NCBI GenBank assembly: GCA_011037195.1
Contig: JAAEAF010006158.1
Location: 19,023-83,022, forward strand
DNA from: Triatoma infestans
Taxonomy: Eukaryota > Arthropoda > Insecta > Hemiptera > Reduviidae
Direction of reading: 5' to 3'
Length of the DNA stretch: 64,000 bases
Each line of letters begins with the position of its first letter. Position 1 is the first letter of the stretch. The notes beneath the pieces are model-generated. The model ran no database searches and had not been told where the DNA came from. It was given only the letters and a program-made list of their open reading frames with translations. Position numbers and translations under genes: made by a program. Positions 46,401 to 56,360 of this stretch are shown one piece after another.

Positions 46401-47398
46401 GTTTTAATTTAGGTGAGCTTTGATTTCACTTTGAATCAGAGCTTCCAGAGCTTTAATTTCAGTTTGAATCAGATCTTTAATTTCAGTTTGAATCTTTAAA
46501 ACCAATCTGATATAAAAGAAGTGATGTCTGTAAGCCAATTATGCTGTTCCAAATAATAACTTTTTTTTTTGTCAATATAACCTTCTCAATAACAGCTGTT
46601 TCAATATTATGAAGCAGCCTACAATTAATTGTCCTTACATATATAAAATTAAGTATCCAATATTAATTATTTCACGGAAAACGTAATTAAAATTCCAAAT
46701 AATAGACCTTAACTTGTTCTAATGTTTAATTTACAAGTTTAATATTGAGCTACTTCAATACAATATAAGCAATATTAATCTTAATATCATACAAGCATTT
46801 ATTGCGTATTATTTACATCGTCAAAAACGTAATTTTACATTCCACAACATTGTATACCAAAATGTAATATTAATAATGACGTAAGAGTTTGTTATTAGTT
46901 CAAGTTTTCTATAGTAAATATTACGTTTCTTCAAAGTTTTATTAATGAAAATATTTCATTCAGACATCTTTAATTAAAGACGACTTCCAGGTAATTCTGA
47001 TTTGGAAATACTAATTGTAAGAAGGGGGTTGGTCTTGCTTCATACTCCCTCTCATTTCAAAGTATTGTCTTACAACCTTTCATTGCATTCCTGTAAATCA
47101 AATCGTATATTAAAACAAGTGTGCAAACAAAGGTGCCATCTTTCAATTAAATACTTTTTAAGTTTGGATGTAATTCCTAACAAATAACACTTTATTTCTA
47201 AAAGTGGGGCTGCACAACTATATTGCGATGCGAAACACAGCTTTCTGAAAGCTGTATTGAAATAAGTATCAGTATTGAAATAAAGTAGATGTTCTTACAT
47301 TTAACATTCGTTTTAAAATTTCTAAATAAATATAACAATATAATACATATTAGAAAACAAAATTAAGACATCAAAACATTATTAGATATCAAAAAAAA
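46401..47398. other. AT-rich interval without genes
   Basis: Contains a short repeated phrase, taatttcagtttgaatc, at 46455 and 46480, and otherwise featureless AT-rich DNA. It may include the decayed 5' part of the following Penelope-like relic. Confidence 0.45.
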
Positions 47399-47660
47399 GA
47401 CATTTGATAGAAAGAATGAAAGAACACGACAAGGACATAATGCTGAGAAAGAAGAAATACAAGATATCGGAAGCATATAACTACTTTAGATCATAAACGA
47501 GACTTTGACAACATAAAATTATTAGGAAAAGGGAAGAATTTTTATAGCAGATCGATAAAGAATCAACAAACATAAATGCAACTACAAACTCAATTAACTT
47601 AAATAATGATGCAGAAGAACTTAACTGGCCATATAAACATTACCAAAACAATATTTAATT
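47399..47660 (+). pseudogene. Penelope-like element C-terminus (GIY-YIG endonuclease end)
   Basis: Penelope-like retroelements fuse RT to a GIY-YIG endonuclease. The frame reads HLIERMKEHDKDIMLRKKKY, and after shifts RDFDNIKLLGKGKNFYSRS and then KESTNINATTNSINLNNDAE then ELNWPYKHYQNN. The R-x-EH-xRD-like start, the F-x-KxL block and the KES..N..NSIN-LN ending correspond to the distal GIY-YIG domain, including the conserved Arg and Glu positions. The RT part and GIY motif are not found upstream. Frame changes make it inactive. Confidence 0.65.
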
Positions 47661-47784
47661 CTTAATTAGTCTTTTCTCTAAATAACCTTTGTAACCAAAA
47701 GAGAACCTCTCTCTTCATTATTTTTCTCTTGATATTTTTTAGAAATTGTAACAATAGAAAATGTCTGTTTTTACAACAGATGTG

Positions 47785-47830
47785 CCCTACTGAAGATGGA
47801 AACCTTTCCCGAAATGTTTGAGGAAAAACT
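47785..47830 (+). ncRNA. Penelope-like 3' signature with hammerhead-like layout
   Basis: The sequence CTGAAGATGGAAACCTTTCC is followed by CGAAATGTTTGAGG. CUGANGA, a GGAA/UUCC stem and GAAA are in hammerhead order, but stem I and a GUC triplet are not convincing. It lies 130 bp after the Penelope-like relic. Similar signatures lie at 55255, 56235 and 63010. Confidence 0.35.
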
Positions 47831-47839
47831 AAGAAGATT

Positions 47840-48277
47840 GTTTTTATTATACCCTGACCCAAAACCCCGACAATTTTCGAAAAATTGTAACTTAATTTTG
47901 CATAACTTTAAGTAATGTTCTACAACTTTACTGAAGGTAACCTTCCACTTTTCAACACACAGACAGCACACTCTTACAGGGTAATGTAACGGCCGGCCAT
48001 ACCAGTATTTATATAATTGTAACTGTTGCAAATATTAATGGCATCCTTATATAACTCTCGCTCAATTGCCACATCACTCCCCTTGCAATCGTGTGGGAAA
48101 TCTGTCCTCAACAAGTGGCAATTTACTTTTCTGCCAGTTAAATAAAGATTAATCCCTGGAGATTAAAAGTAATAATAGTGTTGCCATAATTCAATTTTTG
48201 AGGTTTGGATAAAATGCTAATATAGTAATATTAAAGTATAAATTCTTGAATTAAATATATGTTTAAATATTTTTCGT
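47840..48277. other. Interval without recognised content
   Basis: AT-rich sequence. No conserved motif is identified. Confidence 0.4.
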
Positions 48278-48510
48278 CCTCACGCGTTGGTCTAGTGGCT
48301 AGCGCACTCGCCTTTTGTGCGAGAATTCAGTGTTCGATTCCCGTGATGGCAAGTCGGTTTTGATCCAGAAACAATGGGAAGCTACAGTTGGTAGCACACC
48401 AAAGCAGCAAAGCCGAAACGAAACGGCGAGAGAACTGCGGCCTGCTTACCACACATCCCCCGGATACAAATCGCCGTCTTGCAAGTTTGGCCCTCCATTG
48501 GTCATAATTT
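48278..48510 (+). mobile_element. tRNA-derived SINE
   Basis: The head resembles a tRNA: an A-box-like tggtctagtggctagcgc, an anticodon arm CTCGC-CTTTTGT-GCGAG (5-bp stem, 7-base loop, TTT at the anticodon position) and the B-box gttcgattcccg. The acceptor and T stems do not pair well, so it is not a working tRNA. A tRNA-unrelated body of about 160 bp follows to a T-rich end near 48510. SINEs use the A and B boxes as an internal RNA polymerase III promoter. No target-site duplication was found. Confidence 0.65.
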
Positions 48511-48990
48511 TTTTTTTAAATTTTTTCCAAATTATTTGTTTGAGCTGATCTTATTTAATATAATTCAAATTCTACATAATGCATTGCCACTGAATTTTGT
48601 TCAATAAAACTCAAATGTTAGATTCACACGACATTTCTCTCACTGCAAATATCACAATTTTCATTAGCAAAGTTTCTATTTACCTGGAATTTCTAATAAA
48701 CTGATAGTTGGCTATGCGTGGGGCAGAGCCGTACGTAACACAGGTTAGTTTGATCACCTGCAAATATGTTCAGTTATGTCCTGAAGTATTAGTTGATGAG
48801 CTGAATGTGGCTACATTCTGTAGACTGTATACATACAGCGCTCCCTAAAGTTCAAAAGTACTACTTGTGCAATTTAGAGATTTTAGAGTCTTTGCTCTCC
48901 CAGCATCCGTCTAATCAATTTTGGGGGGGGGTTCAAATCAAAGTGATACTTTATGTATGTGCGACTAGCATTCCAGGTTTAAAAAAATCC
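48511..48990. other. Interval with repeat fragment, no genes
   Basis: A weak dispersed module (gattcacacgacatttctct) lies near 48622. Nothing else is recognised. Confidence 0.45.
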
Positions 48991-48992
48991 GT

Positions 48993-49190
48993 TAAGGTGC
49001 GGATACACGGTCAGTGTTCATTGGTCATTGCACTGATGGGAGGTAACCCGGCCAATTCACTGGCCAGGTGTTTACACGACACAAGTAAGTAGTGTTTTCA
49101 CTGATAAATGCTCTGCCAGTGCTCTTGTGACGTCATCATCAGTGAACACTGGCCTCTGTTTACATGCGCAGAATACGATCACTGTCAGTA
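48993..49190 (+). repeat. TTAA-bordered, CAGTG-rich block, left
   Basis: It starts gttaaggtgcggatacacgg then tcagtgttcattgg. Within 190 bp there are eight CAGTG or CACTG words. Its start resembles the reverse complement of the end of 53672-53925 (ttaagaggcatttgcacggg then cagtg). Such clustered short words near an end resemble subterminal transposase-binding sites of DNA transposons. Confidence 0.5.
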
Positions 49191-49228
49191 TGTTTCTTAG
49201 CTTTCCTAATCTATTTTTAGTATAAAAA

Positions 49229-49473
49229 ATGACGGCTTTGCAAGCACGCAACGCCGCTGCAGTTGCAGTATTGTTACTTAGTAGATCAGTAATGTGTTAC
49301 GGTGCCCAAGTTTGGGGAGGGACAGAACAGATAGAAGTTGAACAATTATTGAAGTTTTCTATAAAGAAAATGTTCAGGCTGCTAGCAATACTCTGACTTC
49401 CTTCTTGCATTTGGGAACTGGAATACTACCAATTTATCTACACATATTAAAGCTACACCATAATTACCTATTA
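49229..49473 (+). pseudogene. Non-LTR retrotransposon relic, 5' part of a split copy (RT thumb)
   Basis: The frame reads MTALQARNAAAVAVLLLSRS then VMCYGAQVWGGTEQIEVEQL and FSIKKMFRL. A shifted frame has LHLGTGILPIYLHILKLHHN then YL. This is the region between the RT core and the C-terminal finger. It continues at 51417 with KVLRLPDSRLTKKLA after a nested insertion. Confidence 0.7.
49458..49473 (+). repeat. Target-site duplication, left copy
   Basis: The 16 bases ccataattacctatta are repeated exactly at 51401-51416 around the nested element. Both flanks belong to one older retrotransposon reading frame (HHNYL..), which confirms the insertion. Confidence 0.92.
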
Positions 49474-51400
49474 GAATAGAATAGAAGCGGAGGGGGGTGA
49501 GCCTCATTCCACTGCGACCTACAAGTCGAAGTCGAGGTCTATTGTGGATCCCCTAACGTTACAGAACGGCCCCCAGCCTTGCCCTCCTAATCAATCCTAG
49601 CAAAGCTGAGAGCGGCTCCGTCATGAAGCTTCCAGCTTCGGGATTGCCCGTCCCCAATTGAAGAAACCTAATCCTCGACAGGCCGGCGCACTCACAAAGG
49701 ATGTGCGCCGGGGTCTCCTCCTCTACCTTGCAGAATCGGCATACCGCACTATCCGCAAGTTGTAGGTGGTGCATGTCTATTCAGCCTACAATGCCCTGTT
49801 AGTAGACCCACAATTAACCTTATATCCCTTCGGGTCTGGCTCAGTAGGTCTTTGGTAAATTTAGGCAAATGTCTTTTAATGAAGAGCTTTGCCTGCCTCT
49901 GTCCTGGTGTTCCCTCCCACCAATGCAGACGCTGATCTTCCATCCACCCCCTGATAGAAGTTTGAATGAGGCTCCTGGAAACAAGCCGCAGAAGGGTTCG
50001 GGGCCTATAAAGGTATCCTGCGAGCCCTCCCTCGCTAGGGCATCCGCCCTCTCATTACCCAGGAACCCCGCATGTCCCGGCACCCAGGCGAGTGTCAGTT
50101 TATTCCGAGTACCCACCTCGGTGAGAGCAAGTAGGCAGTCCCACACCAGTCTTGAGACTATTTGGTGTGAGGAAAGTGCCTTCAGGGCTGCCTGACTGTC
50201 GGAGTATATGGCCACTCTTCTACCCACTATCCTTTGCCTTATAATCTCCCTAGCGCAGAGTTGTAACGCCACGACTTCAGCCTGAAAGACCGTGGCGTAC
50301 TGCCCTAGGCTGGCCTTAATTTTAACTTTAGGCCTGCCCCCGTAGACCCCCGTTCCGACCCCAGTCGGAGTTTTGGATCCATCTGTGTACCAGATCGAGT
50401 TACCGAACAGGGGTGGGTCACAGCCCCATTCGCTCTACTCGGTATGACAATATGGAAGTTCCTATCGAAAAAATACCTAGGAACCGTCCTATCCGTTGGC
50501 ATCCCAAGAAGATGGTCCGCCTTGATTTCCTCGATCACCTCTGGTTATTACGATCATGCCTAGAGGTGATGGGAGGCGGCCCCTGCAGGAGCCTATGTAT
50601 TCCCATTCTGGCTTCGCCTAGAACGAGAATGTGTAATGGTGGCAGATTGAGGAGGACTTCCAACGCCGCAGTCGGGGTGGTCTTCATGGCCCCCGTGGAA
50701 CCCAGGCATGCTCGCCTTTGGATCCCACCAAGCCTTTCCACCGCCCCCTTCTGCAACGTTTTGGTCCACCAAACTACCGACCCATATGTAACCAAGGGTC
50801 TGATGATCCTGGTATAGATCCATAGTGACAAACTTGGGCGCAAGCCCCAGTTTCTCCCACAAAGCCGTCTGCACCTATTAAATGACGCATCGGTCCTGTG
50901 AGAAATTTTGTCAGTGTGTTGATTCCAAGTGAGTCTTCGGTCGAAAGTAACACCAAGGTACTTAGCCTCCGTCGCAAATGGAATCGGGGTGTGCCCAAGT
51001 AATGGTGGCCTAAGGCCTTCCAACTTATGGCGCAATGTGAAAGGAACTATTACGGCTTTAAGGGGGTTTATGGACAAGTCCTCCTCCCTACACCAATTCC
51101 TAACCAGGTTTAGAGCTGCTTGAACCCGCTCTGCAATCGTAGTAGGGTATTTGCCTCTTACCACGATCGCCAAATCATCTGCGTAGCCTAGGCAGTCAAA
51201 GCCATCCGCAGATAGTTGGTGGAGGAGGTCATCAACGACCAGGGTCCACATCAGAGGGGACAAAACCCCTCCCTGCGGACACCCTCTCCTTACTTTTACC
51301 CTAAGGGTGGTCTGGCCTATTGTCGACCTACCTGGTTGATAAGCGTATTGGCGGGCACTTAGGGGGTTTACACACAAGACCTCATCCCTAATATATCTGT
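49474..51400 (-). pseudogene. Nested R1/LOA-like non-LTR insertion, 5'-truncated, relatively young
   Basis: On the minus strand a 289-codon frame (51404-50535) carries the RT core: PLSARQYAYQPGRSTIGQTT, RRGCPQGGVLSPLMWTLVVD then DLL, GYADDLAIVV, and EAKYLGVTFDRRLTWNQH. After a shift, RNase H reads YTDGSKTPTGVGTG, FQAEVVALQL, YSDSQAALKALSS and LAWVPGHAGFLGNERADALA. The C-terminal finger is CRFCKVEEETPAHILCEC near 49720. The tail on this strand is (TTCTA)n. The same 16 bases, ccataattacctatta, flank both ends. Only about two frameshifts disrupt it, fewer than any other element here. 5' truncation is typical of incomplete reverse transcription. Confidence 0.92.
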
Positions 51401-51416
51401 CCATAATTACCTATTA
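51401..51416 (+). repeat. Target-site duplication, right copy
   Basis: Exact repeat of 49458-49473. Confidence 0.92.
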
Positions 51417-52200
51417 AAAGTATTACGTTTACCAGACAGCCGCCTCACGAAAAAACTGGCCATAAATGTTATAAAGAATAATTTATCTTGGTTTAACGTT
51501 ATGAAAAGTACGGCCTGCCAACTAGAGATTGAAGCACTGTCAGAGAACAATATGGACCGTTGAAAAGATATTTTTTCAAAATTAGAAATAAATTGACGAA
51601 TAATCAATATCAATAAATTCATCATGGATCTGCTTGAATCGCAGCATTATTGTCATTACAGAGAACTTAATTTTGACTTAGGTGACAGTCATGTCTTGAA
51701 AAGCAATATGGCGCTTGAGAATATGACATGCGTTTTGAAGATAAGAAGTGGTATACTGAAACTTAACTATATTCCATTTAAAGAATATGAACGTAGTTTG
51801 TGTTTTCTCTGTAATCACGGTGATATCGAGGACTTGCATCATTGTATGTCCTACATTGACAGAATACAGGATTAAATATCATTCCATTTACAACTATTGT
51901 AAATCTGCTTATTTGTATAAAGAGCAATTATTGAAGGAATTTAATTATTAGGATAGTTTTAAACTTTTCCCTAGAATATTCGTAAACATAGTTTAGATCT
52001 TATAAGAATAATTGTTTAGTTTATTTTGCTATAATAACAGTGAGTTAATTCAATATTTAGATTTAATTTAACTGCACTACTCAGTGACGGTTAAAGTAAC
52101 CAAACCTTATGAAGTCTTTAGTTTATTTTAGTTTGTAGAGAAGTGTATTTGTTTTGTTTGTGTTTATTATAAATAAATACATTATTATTATTACTATTAT
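51417..52200 (+). pseudogene. Non-LTR retrotransposon relic, 3' part of the split copy, with (ATT)n tail
   Basis: It resumes KVLRLPDSRLTKKLAINVIK then NNLSWFNVMK, continues in several frames with VLKIRSGILKLNYIPF and CFLCNHGDIEDLHHC, a CX2C..HXC finger, and ends YKEQLLKEFNY near 51952. A 240-bp 3' region closes with ataaatacattattattatt near 52190. The finger has lost its final cysteine spacing. It is of the same family as 38083-38665. Confidence 0.72.
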
Positions 52201-52202
52201 TA

Positions 52203-52411
52203 ACTGATGAAGACATCGAAAAGAAAACAAAAGTGTGCGTGAAAAGAAAGAGACGGATATGGGTTCGTGAGTGGACTGAGAAAAGAGAGAGTAGTTGAGT
52301 TTTCGGAAATGTACTTATGGAAGTGAGAAGTGAAGACCCGGCAATATACAAAAATTTTGTTCGGATACCTGCTGCACTTGTTGTTCGGCTGATTGTTAAC
52401 TGTCACTAGTG
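52203..52411 (+). pseudogene. PIF/Harbinger (HARBI1-like) nuclease N-terminal relic
   Basis: The plus frame reads DEDIEKKTKVCVKRKRRIWV then REWTEKRESS, one stop, then VFGNVLMEVRSEDPAIYKNF then VRIPAALVVRLIVN. The basic WVR-W segment, the LL-E-R-EDP-Y-NF-RM-like segment and the spacing are typical of the start of HARBI1-type nucleases of Harbinger transposons. None of the catalytic DDE region follows. It begins immediately after the (ATT)n tail of the preceding element. Confidence 0.75.
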
Positions 52412-52442
52412 AATCCGCTCAGCCGGAAGAAAGATACACTAA

Positions 52443-52720
52443 TTATTATTATTATTATTATTATTGAATCCGGGTGCCTAATGGCTTGGGACCTAAGCCT
52501 GTATGGCTTTTATCCCCCCGTTTCCCTCCAATTCATCCCCCTAATAATCTTCCCCGGTAGTCTACCGGTCAACCGGATATCCTTTAACTCCAACTCACCC
52601 AGGCAATCCCGCGAGAGTGGTGCCCTCCCGAATACACAAAACCTAGTGCCAGCTAAACGGAGACACTGACATAGGTAGTAGTACACCGTTTCCCTGACCC
52701 AGTTCTGGCAAGTAGGACTA
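52443..52720 (-). pseudogene. Non-LTR retrotransposon C-terminal tail fragment with (AAT)n
   Basis: On the minus strand: QNWVRETVYYYLCQCLRLAG then TRFCVFGRAPLSRDCLGEL and ELKDIRLTGRLPGKII. A short untranslated part and an (AAT)n tail at 52441-52465 follow. The CxRLAGTR-CVFG-APLS pattern resembles the segment after the C-terminal zinc finger of R1/LOA-like elements. Confidence 0.55.
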
Positions 52721-53670
52721 GACGTCTATTGCGTAAATCCATTTCTTCAGCGGAAAGACTGGCAATTACCTTAAGATATTTGGCAACAGGTTTGTACAAT
52801 GATTATCTACCAACCTCCTAATTGTCAATTAGTTCTGCAATGATTTCACATATTCGCCTATTCCCAGGGAACAGATCCCACTCCATAATGTATTTGTTCA
52901 GGGTGCCAGTGTGCACTATTTCTAAAATAATTTCGGAAGTGTGCTCTGCAATATATAGTACCCTGATGAATAATATTTACAGGTAAGAAGATTGTTGGTA
53001 GAACATTCTTTAATAAGCATGTTAATAGAATTAAGTATGTTTAGGCATAGATGAAATATATTGCAGTGAACTATTTCATGTATACCTAATTTTTAATTCC
53101 TCTAGTTATGAGAATTAGTTGCACAATTCCGCTAAATCCTTAGAAATAAAGAAAAAAACAGAGACATTCAAAAGTATTTTATTCATTTTAAAAAGAACAT
53201 ATCGTTGGTTTGGTGCAGAAGTATCCTAAGTGCAATTTTCTTAATATGGGGTTTATTATGCAGTTTTATTTTTGTACATATTATTCGTTGCCGAAATATC
53301 GTTACGTGTATGGGATGCGAGAATAAAAAAACCGTTCCTTGCACAAGTAACCTAACTTCAAATAACGATATATATATATATTGATGCAGAAATATCCTAA
53401 AATAAGTTAAGCTAGTTCTTTTCCGTAATATCAAACATACTTTTATGTCAAGTACATAGGACTATTATAGTGCGACTTTCAAGAATAGTACTTTTAATGA
53501 TTTATGGTCTCGACTCGCTCTCACTAATTAAAATTTGAATTTTATCGCTTGCCAATGCTGACGTCTTCCTGTATCTTGTTCTTTTTCAAGACACTTTTTC
53601 AGATTACTTTCCATTTTTTCTTCACAGTAATAATAAGTCACACACTATGAAATCAAACAAGATGACTGAT
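52721..53670. other. Interval without recognised genes
   Basis: A minus-strand piece (LNKYIMEWDLFPGNRRICEI near 52900) may belong to the preceding relic. The rest is AT-rich. Confidence 0.4.
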
Positions 53671-53671
53671 A

Positions 53672-53925
53672 TATGACAGTGAAGTAACTGACCCAAACAC
53701 TGACGGATCTGCTGGTCATGATTTCTCTGACGCTCTCTCCTGGTCAGTGAGAAATGTCAGTGAAATGGCGTTGCTTACACGGTACAATAAAACTTGGATG
53801 TCAGTTTCGGTCAGTTACCTGACCACAAATTGCCAGTGAACACAGACCGGGGTTTCCACGCAACTGACCGCACTGGCAACCAATAACTGACAAAAAACAC
53901 TGCCCGTGCAAATGCCTCTTAAGAG
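53672..53925 (-). repeat. TTAA-bordered, CAGTG-rich block, right
   Basis: Contains seven CAGTG or CACTG words, repeated ctgacc/ggtcag words, and ends cactgcccgtgcaaatgcct then cttaa. Read in reverse its end (ttaagaggcatttgcacggg) resembles the start of 48993-49190. The two may be the opposite ends of one TTAA-targeting DNA transposon or two solo non-autonomous copies. Confidence 0.5.
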
Positions 53926-55038
53926 CTATTTTCAAAACAATCCGAAAACACTGAGAAATGTTCTGTAAAATTAAACTTTTGGTTAAACGATTTTCTTGAA
54001 TTCTACCAATGTTTATAATGGCGCTGCCGACCTAATATTATATAGGTGTGTCATGGTATTGAAATGGCGGTTTAGAGGGAACCTTAATGTTGCGAGCTCC
54101 AAGAAAGCACTCAGGAATCAGTAATCCTAGAAAAAAAAAATTCAAATTAAAGTGATATCATCACGAATGCGAAGTTTAAAGAAAATCGTTGGAGTCCATT
54201 TTGGATGTTGGAGAAAGTCGAGGAAATAAAATTCCAATGAGGTGCAAGAAATCAATGAAGTCCGGTTGAATACAAAATATCTATTGTTGTTAAAAACCCT
54301 ATTCAGAAAATTTGAATGTTCCCGACATCACCATCAAGAGAAAACAATATAGAATAGAAAGCGATATATTTCCAAGTGACAATAAAAATCATTTATAATA
54401 TAGTATCAATAATACAAAAACAATAATAATTATAAAATAAAACTAAAATTATAACTAATTTATGATATAATATATGTTATAAAATTGAATTTGGAGTAAA
54501 ATTCCCATTTTGTTATCTTTCTGATAATTTCATTGTTCCGTTTAGAATTTATATGGGTCAAAGTGTATTTTTATTTCAGTTATTATATTAGCAAACCATC
54601 CCACTGATTGTTCTATAACCAAGTATGTGGCCTTTTATACATTTTATTATATTTTATATTTTACATTGAAAGATAGCTACAAATTATTATTGAATAAAAT
54701 ACTTCTATTCTATTCTGAAAGTGGCACGTAAATAGCTAGTCACATAAACAATAACTATTATTAGTATGCATTGTGCGAGCGAGTATGGTGATTGAACGAG
54801 AAGGATCCGTTTGCTGTGCTCTTCAGTTTTTTCAATTTTTTATTCATTTTAAAGAAGATTTCATTGAGTTTATTTTCACTCAAGTGATATTGAGGTGATT
54901 TTGTGTGTGACCATACCTTTTTTTGTTTCCGGTAATAGTGTTTTGATGGTTTAATTCGATGAGTTAGTTTGGTGTAATATAATTAAGACTAAAATGGTAT
55001 ATAAAAGTGTTTGTTGACCGTTGATGAATTATGTTATG
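53926..55038. other. Interval with dispersed-repeat fragments
   Basis: A family unit is visible at 53930-54210 (gctattttcaaaacaatccg, ttaaacttttggttaaacg, gtttaaagaaaatcgttgga). The remainder is AT-rich and ends with a (CTATT)-like run near 54705. Confidence 0.5.
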
Positions 55039-55219
55039 AATTTTTAAAACATACAAATTTGTTACATCGCAGAAACATAAAAAAGAAAATTAAAAGTTAC
55101 TAGTTAGTTAACTCAAATCATCTACGGAAATGAAAGTCATTTTCAGTTAAGTAACTTGTAACTTTTAATTTTCTTTTTTATGTTTCTGCGATGTAACAAA
55201 TCTGTATGTTTTAAAAATT
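55039..55219. repeat. 181-bp palindrome
   Basis: Arms of about 75 bp: aatttttaaaacatacaaat then ttgttacatcgcagaaacat, mirrored by atgtttctgcgatgtaacaa then atctgtatgttttaaaaatt, with a 31-bp loop. Penelope-like elements often carry inverted terminal pieces, and a Penelope-like signature follows at 55255. Confidence 0.9.
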
Positions 55220-55251
55220 CTTTCTCCATATCTCTACGACTATCTATAATT

Positions 55252-55295
55252 AAAGCCTTGATACAGACAGGAAACTCTGCCGAAACGTTGGCATA
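55252..55295 (+). ncRNA. Penelope-like 3' signature with hammerhead-like layout
   Basis: Order: GCC, TTGATA, a CAGA..TCTG stem, GCCGAAACGTT, GGC. GCC/GGC could be stem I and GAAAC the conserved strand. The CUGANGA strand is degenerate. Confidence 0.35.
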
Positions 55296-55335
55296 ATTGA
55301 ATATTTCTTTCTTGACCGATCCTCATCAAATTTCT

Positions 55336-55640
55336 TCATAACACTAAAGTGGTGTGGTCATGTGAAAAGTATGAGCTCAAGAAGATGACCCAAGAACGTG
55401 TTGGGTGGTGCCACAGGAACGACGAGAGAGAGGTCGCCCGAGGCAGCAGTGAAAGGCATGGTTTGCAGGAGGAATTGGCTGGTCGAGTTTTGTATGATCG
55501 CGACTGGGGCCATATTAGGAATGGAATGAGACTTTTGATTGAAGACCATAACCCAAGTAGTTTGGGAGAAACCGGGAAAAATAAGTAAAGTAAGAAATAG
55601 TTGAGTAAGTAGCAATGATGAGTACTGATGGAGATAAAGA
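55336..55640 (+). pseudogene. Retrotransposon polymerase C-terminal relic (LKWCGHVKxM motif)
   Basis: Pieces in shifting frames read LKWCGHVKSMSSRR then WCHRNDERE and a GRGRPR-like segment. The pattern RW-GHV-RM..P...L.W...G.R.RGRP is common at the C-terminus of RTE- and CR1-type polymerases. It is short and heavily shifted. Confidence 0.5.
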
Positions 55641-56185
55641 TAAGCAAGCCTGACAGGAGGGATGCCGCATGATGAATCTGTCTAGTGGAGCTGGCCGAGA
55701 GAGGGGAAGGAGAAATGGTTAATCTACTATTGGCACGTATGTATGTACTGCGTAAACATTCAATGCTGTTAGGAAAGATATAAACAATATTTGCTCACAT
55801 AACACAGGTCTTTCCAACGCCGTTGCTGTTATCTGTTTAGATGTTAAAATTCTATTAACTACATGAAAGGAAATTTTAATATATTTAATAAAGAGTTGAA
55901 TAAATTAATGCAATATAATATTAACTTCAGAAAATAAATAGTACAATTAAATATTCGAATAGCTTCTGATAATCAGTTAATCTATAGAGATTAACCACTA
56001 TAAACCACTTGGAATAAATGAAAATGTAGATGTATATTGAAGAAATGAAGAGGCCTTCTGAATTTTGAATTTAATCACTTTACTCTAAATGCGATTAATT
56101 GTAAAACCTAATGTTATTGTTAGTTTAAACATTAATGGCGAACGTTATAGAATTATTGAAAATGTGGATGGGTCCGCAACGCTGG
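55641..56185. other. Interval without recognised content
   Basis: AT-rich sequence with no motif identified. Confidence 0.4.
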
Positions 56186-56360
56186 ATAACATCTGGTATT
56201 TTATCCTCGCAGCATGCATATTTATATTGTTCCTGACTGGTTTCGGATTTTCATCCATCGTCAGAGCAAATTCACCGAGTTGAATTCGGATGGAACATCC
56301 GAAACCAGTCAGGAACAGTATAAATATGCATGCTACGACGGATAAAATACCAGATGTTAT
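56186..56360. repeat. 175-bp palindrome with CCGAAACCAGTC arms
   Basis: ataacatctggtattttatcc, gcatgcatatttatattgtt and cctgactggtttcggat on the left mirror atccgaaaccagtcagg, aacagtataaatatgcatgc and ggataaaataccagatgtta on the right, with a short loop. A diverged single arm (atccgaaacgagaactagag then aagtatgctacgacg) recurs near 58532-58570. Confidence 0.9.
56235..56264 (-). ncRNA. Hammerhead-like motif with intact conserved strands
   Basis: On the minus strand: CTGACGA, T, stem GGAT-GAAA-ATCC, GAAAC, CA, GTC. The CUGANGA and GAAA core strands and a GUC triplet are all present in the right order, with one extra U before stem II. Stem I (GCU/AGG) supports only about two pairs within this strand, so pairing with the opposite palindrome arm may be needed. 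Confidence 0.42.

Noticed and set aside
48278..48352. Functional tRNA gene (Lys-TTT)
   Set aside because: The anticodon arm is good but acceptor and T stems do not pair properly and the sequence continues into a SINE-like body.
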